Counted from the first letter of the stretch, positions 53,774 through 62,782 are shown. The stretch is 64,000 bases of DNA from Paenibacillus sp. LS1 (GCF_026013365.1 NZ_JAPDOE010000009.1:124001-188000); one strand, 5' to 3'. Made by a program: numbers and translations. The notes: a model not told the origin generated them from the letters alone.

Positions 53774-53797
53774 GGGGAGGCACAATCTCCCCTTTTT
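53774..53797 (+). terminator. Attenuating hairpin between SBP and permease genes
   Basis: GGGGAG and CTCCCC pair around GCACAAT and are followed by five T residues. The hairpin is inside the operon and would end part of the transcripts after the SBP gene. Confidence 0.6.
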
Positions 53798-53820
53798 CCG
53801 GTTCGAATGGAGAGTGACTT

Positions 53821-54687
53821 ATGAAAAGGAAAGCACCAGGCTCATTTCTGTTTCTAATGCCTTCCGTACTGTTATTACTTGTGTTTTTCATTGTTCCCAT
53901 CATTCTGACGATCTGCTTTGCCTTTACGAATATGGCTCTGACCGGGGCGGCAGCCAAGAGTTTGGAATTTGTCGGATTCCAGAATTTCATTAATATGTTC
54001 CATGATCCGGACTTCCGCATTAGTGTCTGGCGCACGCTGGTCTTTCTCATCTTCTCCGCAGTGATTGGTCAGGTATTGCTTGGATTCATTCTGGCGCTTC
54101 TAATGAAGGAGAAAAATGTGACGTTCCGCCGCGTCATCGGCATCATCGTCATTGCCGGTTGGGTAACACCCGAGATTGTCGTGGCATTCTGTATGGTGGC
54201 CTTTTTCAGTGACAATGGTTCATTGAATCAGATTCTCGGCTGGTTCGGGGCAAATCCAATCTCATGGTTGTTCAGTTTCCCTATGGTTAGTGTCATTATC
54301 GCGAATATCTGGCACGGCACAGCCTTTTCAATGATGGTCTATCAGTCGGCACTGGATGATATCCCGAAGGAAGTCGAAGAAGCTGCCATTATTGACAGCG
54401 CCACCGGGTTCCAGATTGTCAGACACATTACGATTCCAATGGTAAAAGGGTCCATCGTGACCAACATGATGTTGGTTACTCTACAGACACTGGGTGTGTT
54501 CACGCTGATCTATACGATGACCGGTGGTGGCCCGGGTACTTCGACACAAACCTTGCCGATCTTCATGTACAACCAGGCCTTTGTGAACTATCAGTTTGGA
54601 TACGGCACAGCCATATCTCTGGTTCTGTTGTTCATCGGTATTATCGCCAGCCTGTTCTACATGCGATCTATGAAAGTGAAAGTGTAA
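53821..54687 (+). CDS. Sugar ABC transporter permease (MalF type)
   Basis: This 288-residue permease has six helices and the EAA loop VEEAAIIDSATGFQIVRHITIPM. The ATG is preceded by GGAGAG. It is followed 22 bp later by the partner permease. It is the channel half of the mannoside importer. Confidence 0.93.
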   Translation: MKRKAPGSFLFLMPSVLLLLVFFIVPIILTICFAFTNMALTGAAAKSLEFVGFQNFINMFHDPDFRISVWRTLVFLIFSAVIGQVLLGFILALLMKEKNVTFRRVIGIIVIAGWVTPEIVVAFCMVAFFSDNGSLNQILGWFGANPISWLFSFPMVSVIIANIWHGTAFSMMVYQSALDDIPKEVEEAAIIDSATGFQIVRHITIPMVKGSIVTNMMLVTLQTLGVFTLIYTMTGGGPGTSTQTLPIFMYNQAFVNYQFGYGTAISLVLLFIGIIASLFYMRSMKVKV

Positions 54688-54709
54688 CCATGAAGGAGGT
54701 TCGATCCCT

Positions 54710-55534
54710 ATGGTCAAACATGGGCTTCAACGCAAAATCCAGTACGGGATTCTAGTTTTTCTAGGGCTCTGTTTTTTATTGCCGCTGCTCTGGATCATTC
54801 TGGCTTCATTTGACCCGAACGCGCAACAGGGCATCAAAATGCCCAGTACCTGGACCATTCAAAATTTTAAGGATGTACTCGGGGATTCGAGCAATCTTCG
54901 TTCATTCGGTGTGGGCCTGATTCTGTCGGGAGGGCAAGCGATCTTGGTTGTTCTGGTATCGGTTCTTGCTGCTTATCCATTATCCCGTTATGAAATGAGA
55001 TTCAAAAAAAGCTTCCTCTTATCCATTCTGTTCATGACAGCTCTTCCGATTACTGCCGTGATGGTTCCGGTATTTCAAATGTTTCTGTTCTTCAAAATGC
55101 AAAATAGCATCATTGCCACGATGCTGTTCCTGACGGCATCTTCACTTCCTTACGGCATCTGGATGATGAAAAACTTCATGGATTCGGTGCCGATTGATCT
55201 GGAAGAATCGGCATGGATTGATGGAGCGTCCGTGTGGAGTAGTTTGAGACGAATCGTAGCGCCATTGATGTTACCTGGTATCGCAACGATAGCGATATTT
55301 ACCTTTTCGGGAAGTTGGGGCAACTTCTTCGTGCCCTATATCCTGCTCCAGACACCGGAAAAACTTCCGGCATCGGTCACAATTTATCAATTCTTCGGCA
55401 GCCACGGTATGGTTGAATACGGCAGATTGGCTGCATTTTCACTACTTTACACGATGCCTTCGGTTGTGCTATATATCTTCTCCCAGCGTTACATGTCCAA
55501 GGGCTTCAGCATGGGCGGGGCAACCAAAGGTTAA
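54710..55534 (+). CDS. Sugar ABC transporter permease (MalG type)
   Basis: The 274-residue six-helix permease has the EAA loop LEESAWIDGASVWSSLRRIVAPL and the C-terminal SQRYMSKGFSMGGATKG of the MalG branch. AAGGAGG precedes the ATG. It is paired with the preceding permease; the ATPase is not encoded here. Confidence 0.93.
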   Translation: MVKHGLQRKIQYGILVFLGLCFLLPLLWIILASFDPNAQQGIKMPSTWTIQNFKDVLGDSSNLRSFGVGLILSGGQAILVVLVSVLAAYPLSRYEMRFKKSFLLSILFMTALPITAVMVPVFQMFLFFKMQNSIIATMLFLTASSLPYGIWMMKNFMDSVPIDLEESAWIDGASVWSSLRRIVAPLMLPGIATIAIFTFSGSWGNFFVPYILLQTPEKLPASVTIYQFFGSHGMVEYGRLAAFSLLYTMPSVVLYIFSQRYMSKGFSMGGATKG

Positions 55535-55552
55535 TGACAGGAGGTACGCAAC

Positions 55553-58345
55553 ATGACAACCAAAAAGACGGCACATCTTATCTCGCATACCCATTGGGAC
55601 CGTGAATGGTATATGCCTTATGAACATCATCATGTACTGCTCATTGAGCTGATGGATAAACTGCTGGACACGCTTGATCAGGACCCGGAATATCGTTATT
55701 TCCATCTGGATGGACAGACGATTATTCGTGAAGATTATTTGCAGGTTCGGCCCGAACAGCAGGAGAGGCTCGACCGTTATATTCGTGAAGGACGCATTCA
55801 TTTTGGCCCATGGTATGTGTTACAGGATGAATTTCTGACCAGCAGCGAGGCCAACTTGCGTAATCTGCTCATCGGTCATCGTGATGCTCGACCTTTGGGC
55901 GTGATATCCAAGACGGGATATTTTCCAGACTCGTTTGGAAATATGGGACAGGCACCGCAGATTCTGCAACAGGCGGACATTCATAACGCGATCTTCGGGC
56001 GCGGGGTAAAGCCTACGGGATTCAATAATGCCGTGGTTGATGCAGACAGTTATGAATCTCCCTATTCCGAGATGATCTGGCGTTCGCCGGATGGTTCGGA
56101 AGTACTCGGAATTTTGTTCGCGAATTGGTACTGCAATGGGATGGAAGTTCCGGTTGATCCGGAGAAAGCCCGAGCCTATTGGGATAAAAATCTGGAAGAC
56201 GCCGAGAAATTCACATCGACTCCACATCTGTTGTTCATGAATGGTTGTGATCATCAGCCGATCCAGACGGATCTGCCCGAGGCTTTACGCACAGCAGCTG
56301 CGTTGTACCCTGACGTGGAATTTATTCACTCCAATTTTGATGATTACATTGAGGCTGTTACGAAGGAAGTCCCTGAGCATCTGGCGACCATTGAGGGGGA
56401 GCTTCGCAGTCAGCACACGGATGGTTGGGGAACACTGGTGAATACGGCATCCGCAAGGGTTTATCTGAAACAGTTGAACCAGCAGGGGCAGACACTGCTT
56501 GAAAAAGTAGCCGAACCTCTGGCCGCTATGGCCCATATTGCCGGAGTAAAAGATTATCCGCACCATCTGTTGACGCATGCATGGAAGATGCTGATGCAGA
56601 ACCACCCGCATGATAGCATCTGCGGATGCAGTGTCGATGAGGTTCACCGTGAGATGGTGACCCGCTTTGCGAAGAGCAGACAGCTTGCAGAGAAATTGGT
56701 TTCCCAGAGCGCGCAGGCGATTGCTGAGTCTATACAAGTGCAACCTGCTGAGGCTTGGGGAGAGGAAGCGGTGCTGTTCACCGTGTTCAACACGAGTGGA
56801 TGGAATCGGAATGGGATCATTGAGATGGACCTGATTGTGGATAAAGCATTCTTCCCGGAAGGGCCTAATCCTCAGGCACTTGCGCAGAAGGTGGAAAAAG
56901 ATGCATTGCCAACGTATCAGCTAGTCGATTCGGATGGACACGTGTATTCGGCAGAAATCAAGGATCTGGGTGCACATTTCGGCTATGAACTTCCGAAGGA
57001 CCGTTTCCGACAGCCCTATATGGCTCGTAAAGTAAGAGTTACTTTCCAGGCGGCGGATGTACCTTCTCTAGGTTATAAGACGTATGCTCTCATTCCAGTC
57101 GCGAAACAAGCAGAAATTGCTGAAGTGCCCCATTCGAGCCAACTCATCCAGGTTCAGGGAATGATGATGGAGAACGGTCAATTGCGGGTGACAGTTGAAG
57201 AGAATGGTACGGCAACGATTGAAGATAAGGTCTCCGGTGCTATATACAGGGGATTGAATTCATATGAGAATACCGGTGATATCGGCAATGAATATGTCTA
57301 CCGTCAACCCGAGGGAGAGACAACGCTGACCACGGAGCATCTGAAGGCAGACCTGCGGATTGTGGAGCAGTCTCCGTATCGAGCAGTTATGGAGAGTGTA
57401 TTACGCTGGGATATTCCTGCTGGAGCAGATGATCTGTTCGAGCTGGAGAAGCGACAAATGGTTCCTTTTACAGAACGGAAGGCACAGCGAGTTAAGAACA
57501 CTGTTCCCTTGGTGATTACGACAACGTATACGTTGGAGGCGGGCAGTAATATGGTCAAGGTAAAGGCTGACTTTAACAATCAGGCCAAGGATCATCGACT
57601 TTGCGCACTCTTTCCATCAGGACTAGTGACAGAGGATCATTATGCGGATTCCATTTTTGAGGTTGCCAAACGCTCCAATACACCGGCAAAAGAATGGGTA
57701 AATCCGAGTAATGCGCAGCATCAGCAAGCATTTGTACATGTGACGGATGGTGATCATGGCTTGATGATTGCGAACAAAGGGCTGAATGAATACGAAATTT
57801 TACAGCATGAAGATGGGAGTACGATTGCGGTTACACTGTTGCGTGCCTCTTCAGAGTTAGGAGATTGGGGTGTGTTTGAAACACCAGAAGCTCAATGTCT
57901 GGGACATCAGAGCGTGGAATATGCCATTATTCCATTTGCGGGCGATGCTGCGGAGTCAGGTGCATGTGCATCCGCATATGTGTATCCGATTCCTTGGACG
58001 ACTGTGCAACTAGGGACGCTTGCGTATACATTTGAGCGAGAAAGTCATGCCGGAGCTGATGGGTACAAGGTGGAACTGCCTCTGTCCAAGCAATGGTTGG
58101 CGTGGAATACACAGGGTTCGACACTGGCGTTCTCTACACTGAAAATCGCAGAGGAAACCGGAGATTTGATTGCTCGCTGGTATAATTTGAACTCCGAACC
58201 GGTTGAGTTAAACGTACAAACTGGATTCGAATGTGCCTCCGTCTATGAGAGCGATGTGCTGGAACGGGTTAAAGACACGTTGGAGGGGCAAAGCCAGACG
58301 GTATCGGGGTACAAGATTGTTACACAAGGGTATGCGTTACGGTGA
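55553..58345 (+). CDS. GH38 alpha-mannosidase
   Basis: The 930-residue protein has no signal peptide. The N-terminal GH38 domain shows the metal site HTHWDREW (His12, His14, Asp16) and the nucleophile Asp126 in GYFPDSFGNMGQAP. A central three-helix bundle and a large C-terminal beta-sandwich follow, as in bacterial cytosolic alpha-mannosidases. AGGAGGT precedes the ATG. It ends the operon GH125-SBP-permease-permease-GH38 and removes alpha-1,2/1,3/1,6 mannose from imported glycans. A terminator follows. Confidence 0.95.
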   Translation: MTTKKTAHLISHTHWDREWYMPYEHHHVLLIELMDKLLDTLDQDPEYRYFHLDGQTIIREDYLQVRPEQQERLDRYIREGRIHFGPWYVLQDEFLTSSEANLRNLLIGHRDARPLGVISKTGYFPDSFGNMGQAPQILQQADIHNAIFGRGVKPTGFNNAVVDADSYESPYSEMIWRSPDGSEVLGILFANWYCNGMEVPVDPEKARAYWDKNLEDAEKFTSTPHLLFMNGCDHQPIQTDLPEALRTAAALYPDVEFIHSNFDDYIEAVTKEVPEHLATIEGELRSQHTDGWGTLVNTASARVYLKQLNQQGQTLLEKVAEPLAAMAHIAGVKDYPHHLLTHAWKMLMQNHPHDSICGCSVDEVHREMVTRFAKSRQLAEKLVSQSAQAIAESIQVQPAEAWGEEAVLFTVFNTSGWNRNGIIEMDLIVDKAFFPEGPNPQALAQKVEKDALPTYQLVDSDGHVYSAEIKDLGAHFGYELPKDRFRQPYMARKVRVTFQAADVPSLGYKTYALIPVAKQAEIAEVPHSSQLIQVQGMMMENGQLRVTVEENGTATIEDKVSGAIYRGLNSYENTGDIGNEYVYRQPEGETTLTTEHLKADLRIVEQSPYRAVMESVLRWDIPAGADDLFELEKRQMVPFTERKAQRVKNTVPLVITTTYTLEAGSNMVKVKADFNNQAKDHRLCALFPSGLVTEDHYADSIFEVAKRSNTPAKEWVNPSNAQHQQAFVHVTDGDHGLMIANKGLNEYEILQHEDGSTIAVTLLRASSELGDWGVFETPEAQCLGHQSVEYAIIPFAGDAAESGACASAYVYPIPWTTVQLGTLAYTFERESHAGADGYKVELPLSKQWLAWNTQGSTLAFSTLKIAEETGDLIARWYNLNSEPVELNVQTGFECASVYESDVLERVKDTLEGQSQTVSGYKIVTQGYALR

Positions 58346-58372
58346 GTTGATTTTTGAATATGATAATTATAG

Positions 58373-58410
58373 AAACCTCCTGTTCACGGTAGTGTGGACA
58401 GGAGGTTTTT
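58373..58410 (+). terminator. Terminator of the mannoside operon
   Basis: AAACCTCCTGT pairs with ACAGGAGGTTT (loop TCACGGTAGTGTGG), followed by T residues. Confidence 0.88.
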
Positions 58411-58479
58411 GTTATGTGAACTGGTTATGTAGAATATATCAGGGATTTGGACAAGTATATAAATGTCTAATAACATTCA

Positions 58480-58529
58480 TGTCGTGATTTTATACATTAA
58501 TTGTCGTGAGTTTCTATTAAAAATAGATT
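58480..58529 (+). promoter_or_regulatory. AraC direct-repeat site and promoter of the Gfo/Idh operon
   Basis: TGTCGTGATTT (58480-58490) and TGTCGTGAGTT (58502-58512) are near-identical and offset by 22 bp. The second overlaps TTGTCG (58501-58506), which with TAGATT (58524-58529) forms a promoter with a 17-bp spacer. An AraC activator encoded in the same operon (59620) would fit these sites. Confidence 0.6.
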
Positions 58530-58590
58530 AAGTCTGTGATAACTTATAGATAAATGTCAGAATATTATATAGTATGGAGGTAAGACAACA

Positions 58591-59595
58591 GTGACCATTC
58601 GAATTGGAAAAATTAGTTTGTGGCATGTTCATGCATGGGATTACATCAAGCAAGTACAGGAACATGAGGATACGGTCATCGCAGCCGTCTGGGATGAAGA
58701 TGCCAAGCGGGGGCAGGAAGCGGCTGAACGTTTAAACGTACCCTTCTATGCTTCACTCGAAGATATGCTGGCCAAGGACGACATCGATGCCGTTATTGTA
58801 GATGCGCCAACTCGCATCCATGAAGAGGTGATTACCGCTGCTGCAAAAGCAGGTAAACACATCTTTACAGAGAAGGTAATTGCGTCGACACAGGCGGAAT
58901 CCAACAGAATCCTTAATGAGGTAAAGGCAAGCAAGGTCAAGATGACAGTCTCCTTACCACGACTGAATGCAGGATACACGTTAACGATTCAGGATGTACT
59001 TAACCAAGGATTACTTGGCAAAGTAACTTATGTTAGAGCGCGTTTATCGCATGATGGAGCGATTTCTAACTGGTTGCCTGAACACTTCTATGATCTGAAG
59101 GATTGTCAGGGCGGTGCGCTGATTGATCTGGGTTGCCATCCGATGTATCTGACCAAACTGTTTCTGGGTCAGGAAGTAACCGCGGTTAACGCGAACTTCG
59201 GATATATTACAGGCAAAGAAGTGGAAGATAATGCAGTCGCAACCTTGTTCACGGATTCAGGAGCAGTTGGCGTTGTTGAAGCTGGTTTTGTGAACAGCCA
59301 TTCTCCGTTTACGATTGAGGTTCATGGTACGGAAGGTACACTTCTGTATGGAACACCTGATGACAAGTTATTGATTCGCACGAAAGCAGCACAGGGACAG
59401 TATCAAGAGTGGACTGGACTTCCTTTGGCAGACCAAAGAGAAAGCGCATTCAATCAATGGGTTGCACATATACAGAATGATACAGATGCAACTGAAAACG
59501 TGCAGATCGCTATAGAGCTAACCCGATTAATGGAAGCTGCGAATCTCTCTGCCAAGGAAGGGCGCAGAATCGCTCTGAATGAGTTGAAGGATTAG
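58591..59595 (+). CDS. Gfo/Idh/MocA-family oxidoreductase
   Basis: This 334-residue protein starts at GTG after ATGGAGG. The N-terminal Rossmann domain (residues 3-120) contains DAVIVDAPTRIHEEVITAAAKAGKHIFTEKVI, the EK motif of the family, and the C-terminal alpha/beta domain (125-330) binds the substrate. The start RIGKISLWHVHAWDYIKQ lacks a standard GxGxxG, having GKISLWHVHA in its place, an uncommon variant. These NAD(P)-dependent enzymes oxidise sugars, inositols or their amino forms. It is the first gene of an operon with AraC and a second paralogue. Confidence 0.9.
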   Translation: MTIRIGKISLWHVHAWDYIKQVQEHEDTVIAAVWDEDAKRGQEAAERLNVPFYASLEDMLAKDDIDAVIVDAPTRIHEEVITAAAKAGKHIFTEKVIASTQAESNRILNEVKASKVKMTVSLPRLNAGYTLTIQDVLNQGLLGKVTYVRARLSHDGAISNWLPEHFYDLKDCQGGALIDLGCHPMYLTKLFLGQEVTAVNANFGYITGKEVEDNAVATLFTDSGAVGVVEAGFVNSHSPFTIEVHGTEGTLLYGTPDDKLLIRTKAAQGQYQEWTGLPLADQRESAFNQWVAHIQNDTDATENVQIAIELTRLMEAANLSAKEGRRIALNELKD

Positions 59596-59619
59596 GTTTT
59601 ATTAGGGAGGTGTGCAATC

Positions 59620-60543
59620 TTGAGCCTGTATCCTTATGAGAAAATGCTTGAGCGGCAGGATCTCCTGGAGAGACTGGATATTTTAATGGTTTGGGGACAT
59701 TATGAGATTCGTGTGATGCGATTTCATCTGACTTCTTTTCCAGCGGGCCGAGTTGTGGATTTCCATAATCATGCGGAGTTCGAGTTTCATTTTATCCCAA
59801 GAGGTAAAGGTCAAGTTATTTTGGATGATGAGACACATGCACTCTCCGAAGGTATGCTGTATTTGACAGGACCGGGAGTCGTTCATTATCAGGAGGCGGA
59901 CGCCGAAGAGGATATGGATGAACTATGTCTTCATGTGGATATTGTCCATAAGCCAAGAGAGCATGTGGATCCCTGGGAAGCCGCTGAATCCGAGGAAACG
60001 ATGGAGAAGCTGAGAACGCTTCCGCTGGCTCCGGTGAATGATTATCATCGAGCGATGCATTGTTTTTTGGAAGCCTATGAGGCTTGTGATCACAAATTAA
60101 TAGGATATTATACGTCCATTAAACAACTGGTCATCAGCATATTACTTAAAACCGTGCGAGCCTACGACACCGGCGGGAATCGACCGGAAGCCCCTGTGCG
60201 GGATATGTCGGTGTATCGCTATGAGTATGCAGTGCAGTATATGGAGGCGAACCACCCTACAGTGGTCACGCTGGAGCATGTAGCTGAGAAACTTCATATT
60301 AGCAGCAGACAATTGCAGCGAATCTTCTATCAGGTACAGCCAGAGATGCCGTTCAGCCGCGTACTGGAGGATATTCGTCTGCGCGCCGTGTGCCGCAATC
60401 TGGAGGAAAGCAACGTATCCATTGAACAGATCGCTCTTGCTTCAGGTTTCAATAATGCCAACTATTTGCATGCTGTATTTCGCAAACGTCTGGGGATGAC
60501 CCCGTCGGCTTTTCGTAAAATGAAACAACCAATACTTAAGTGA
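59620..60543 (+). CDS. AraC-family transcriptional regulator
   Basis: The 307-residue protein starts at TTG after AGGGAGGTG. An N-terminal cupin sensor (about 30-130, VVDFHNHAEFEFHFIPRGKG) is joined to a C-terminal AraC domain (about 205-300, VTLEHVAEKLHISSRQLQRIF and ASGFNNANYLHAVFRKRLG). It lies between two Gfo/Idh oxidoreductase genes in one operon and probably activates that operon through the direct repeats at 58480. The effector is probably a sugar or polyol handled by these enzymes. Confidence 0.92.
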   Translation: MSLYPYEKMLERQDLLERLDILMVWGHYEIRVMRFHLTSFPAGRVVDFHNHAEFEFHFIPRGKGQVILDDETHALSEGMLYLTGPGVVHYQEADAEEDMDELCLHVDIVHKPREHVDPWEAAESEETMEKLRTLPLAPVNDYHRAMHCFLEAYEACDHKLIGYYTSIKQLVISILLKTVRAYDTGGNRPEAPVRDMSVYRYEYAVQYMEANHPTVVTLEHVAEKLHISSRQLQRIFYQVQPEMPFSRVLEDIRLRAVCRNLEESNVSIEQIALASGFNNANYLHAVFRKRLGMTPSAFRKMKQPILK

Positions 60544-60555
60544 GGGTGAATATAT

Positions 60556-61653
60556 ATGAGTAAAGTATATCGTATCGGAATTATTGGCTGTGGTGGAATC
60601 GCGAATGGTAAACATCTGCCGAGTCTGAGTAAACTGGATAATGTTGAACTGGTGGCTTTCTGTGATATCGTTCAGGAACGTGCGGATGAAGCCAAGCAGA
60701 AATATGGCACTACTGAAGCCGAAGTCTACACGGATTATCAGGAATTGCTTAAGGATGAGTCTTTGGACATTGTGCATGTGCTTACACCGAATATTTCTCA
60801 TGCCGAGATTTCTATTGCTGCTCTGGAGGCAGGCAAACACGTGATGTGTGAGAAGCCAATGGCGAAGACATCTGCTGAAGCACAACTCATGTTGGAAGCG
60901 GCAGAACGTACCGGCAAGAAACTTACCATCGGATACAACAACCGTTTCAGAGAAGACAGTCAGTACTTGAAGAAGGTGTGCGAAGCGGGTGACCTGGGTA
61001 ATATTTATTTTGCCAAAGCACATGCGATTAGACGTAGAGCAGTACCAACTTGGGGTGTTTTCCTGGATGAGGAGAAGCAAGGTGGCGGTCCACTGATTGA
61101 TATTGGTACGCACGCACTCGATCTGACGCTCTGGATGATGGATAACTATCAACCGAAGGTTGTGCTGGGTACGACCTATCATGAGCTTTCGCAACGTGAA
61201 AATGCGGCCAATGCTTGGGGCCCGTGGGACCCAAAACAATTCTCTGTAGAGGACTCGGCCTTCGGCATGATTGTGATGGAGAATGGCGCAACGATTATGC
61301 TCGAATCCAGTTGGGCACTGAACTCTCTGGATGTGGATGAGGCCAAATGTAGCTTGAGCGGCAGCGAAGCAGGTGCGGATATGAAGAACGGACTGCGCAT
61401 CAATGGCGAGAAATTCAGTCGTCTATACACGAACGAGATTGAACTGAGTGCAGGTGGGGTAGCTTTCTATGATGGTAAAAGCGAGAGTGCACCGGACGTT
61501 GAGATGAGAAAGTGGATTGAAGCGATTGAGAACGATCAGGAGCCTGTGGTCACACCAAGACAAGCGCTGGTTGTATCTCAGATCCTGGAAGCCCTCTATG
61601 AATCTGCTCGCACTGGCAAGGCTGTATACTTGAATAACGCTAGCGAAGCATAG
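60556..61653 (+). CDS. Gfo/Idh/MocA-family oxidoreductase
   Basis: The 365-residue protein has the classic nucleotide motif IGIIGCGGIANGKHLP (GCGGIA) and the MCEKPMAKT lysine region, with a C-terminal substrate domain. It differs from the first oxidoreductase of this operon, so the two act on different substrates or steps. GAGGG precedes the ATG at 12 bp from the AraC stop. Relatives include myo-inositol and glucose-fructose type dehydrogenases; a sugar role is inferred from the family and the nearby mannosidase locus. Confidence 0.92.
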   Translation: MSKVYRIGIIGCGGIANGKHLPSLSKLDNVELVAFCDIVQERADEAKQKYGTTEAEVYTDYQELLKDESLDIVHVLTPNISHAEISIAALEAGKHVMCEKPMAKTSAEAQLMLEAAERTGKKLTIGYNNRFREDSQYLKKVCEAGDLGNIYFAKAHAIRRRAVPTWGVFLDEEKQGGGPLIDIGTHALDLTLWMMDNYQPKVVLGTTYHELSQRENAANAWGPWDPKQFSVEDSAFGMIVMENGATIMLESSWALNSLDVDEAKCSLSGSEAGADMKNGLRINGEKFSRLYTNEIELSAGGVAFYDGKSESAPDVEMRKWIEAIENDQEPVVTPRQALVVSQILEALYESARTGKAVYLNNASEA

Positions 61654-61676
61654 AACAGACAGAAAAAATAGATTAC

Positions 61677-61715
61677 AGAACCCTTTGTCCCGTTATTGGG
61701 GACAGAGGGTTCTTT
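61677..61715 (+). terminator. Terminator of the Gfo/Idh operon
   Basis: AGAACCCTTTGTCCC and GGGGACAGAGGGTTCT form a long stem around GTTATT, followed by a short T run. Confidence 0.8.
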
Positions 61716-61728
61716 AGTGTTTTGGTTA

Positions 61729-61894
61729 CTAGGGCGTGTCTGAAAACTCCGAAGGAAGAAGATTTTGCCGAATTTTCGTTCCAAGCCAGGAAGTTTTCCG
61801 CAGGCGTGCCGGGGCACGTCAAGGGAAAGTGACGCAGCAGGGGGCGAAAAGGCGGTAAAAGATGCACTTCAGCGAGTTTTGAGACACGCCCTAG
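61729..61894. mobile_element. 158-bp MITE with CTAG target duplications
   Basis: The ends GGCGTGTCTGAAAAC (from 61733) and GTTTTGAGACACGCC (to 61890) are inverted repeats with one mismatch, flanked by CTAG on both sides (61729-61732 and 61891-61894). A 4-bp YTAR-type duplication is typical of IS5-like transposases. No transposase gene is inside, so the element is non-autonomous. Confidence 0.75.
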
Positions 61895-61965
61895 CTATTG
61901 GTCCATACCAGACTCTATTTCGGCACATATGATAGGAGAAAATTGAACTGAAAAGAGGGTATGTC

Positions 61966-62679
61966 TTGACTAAACACAAAACGGGTCATGGTGTTTCCAT
62001 TGTTGTATGTACCAATCGGCCGCAATTTTTTGACAACATCCTGCAAAATTACAGTCGGCAGCGTTATAAAAGCAAAGAGCTGATCATTGTCCTGAATCAT
62101 GACAGTATGAATCTGGCATTATACCAAAAGCGCGTTCGAAATCTTGCCAATGTTCATGTATATCAAGTACCGGAGAGCATTTCGTTAGGACAAAGCCTGA
62201 ATGCTGGGATAACAAGGGCTCGCTTTTCGTTGATTGCCAAATTTGATGACGATGACTACTATTCGCCGTATTATTTGACAGAACAGGTGAGAGAACTCAG
62301 GCGGACCAAAAGTGATATTGTGGGCAAACATTCATGCCTAGTCTATTTGGGTGCATCCAAGACACTGTTGGTCAGATCTCCAGCAGAAAAGAATAAACCG
62401 GTTGAATTTGTACAAGGGGGCACACTCTTATTCAAAAGGGAGGTCTTGAAAAAAGTCCGTTTCACGGACCGTTCAATAGGGGAAGATGTAACCTTCCTTA
62501 GACAATGCAGGAAAAGAGGATTCAAAGCGTATGCGACCTCACCATACAATTATGTCTATCACCGCAGACAGAACAAAAAAAGTCATACGTGGAGAGCGGA
62601 TGATAGCTTTTACCTGGAGGGAAGCACAAAACTTGCGGTAACAGAGGATTTCAGACCCTATGCTAATAAAAAGTTATAG
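61966..62679 (+). CDS. Family 2 glycosyltransferase
   Basis: The 237-residue protein starts at TTG after AAGAGGG. The GT-A fold is shown by VSIVVCTNRPQFFDNILQNY, SLGQSLNAGITRARFSLIAKFDDDDYYSPYYL with the DDD metal-binding motif, and the late GEDVTFLRQCRKRG acceptor region. It transfers a sugar from a nucleotide donor to an unknown acceptor in the cytoplasm. It lies alone between the MITE and a regulator gene; related small GT2 genes often act on spore or surface polymers. Confidence 0.9.
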   Translation: MTKHKTGHGVSIVVCTNRPQFFDNILQNYSRQRYKSKELIIVLNHDSMNLALYQKRVRNLANVHVYQVPESISLGQSLNAGITRARFSLIAKFDDDDYYSPYYLTEQVRELRRTKSDIVGKHSCLVYLGASKTLLVRSPAEKNKPVEFVQGGTLLFKREVLKKVRFTDRSIGEDVTFLRQCRKRGFKAYATSPYNYVYHRRQNKKSHTWRADDSFYLEGSTKLAVTEDFRPYANKKL

Positions 62680-62697
62680 AGGAGAGAGCTAGATATA

Positions 62698-62762
62698 TTC
62701 AACTCAACACTTTACAAAACAGCGATCGGATGGTCGTTCTGTCATCGTAGTGACCCGTGTAT
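62698..62762. repeat. Rearranged copy of the right part of the 30044 element
   Basis: AACAGCGATCGGATGGTCGT and on to GTGTA at about 62718-62762 matches 30206-30247 with three substitutions and one indel. Upstream TTCAACTCAACACTTTACA resembles the left end of the element (TTCAACTAAAATTTACAC), as if an internal part were deleted. It lies between the GT2 and GntR genes. Confidence 0.5.
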
Positions 62763-62782
62763 GCCGTCAAATAGCGAAAGTA

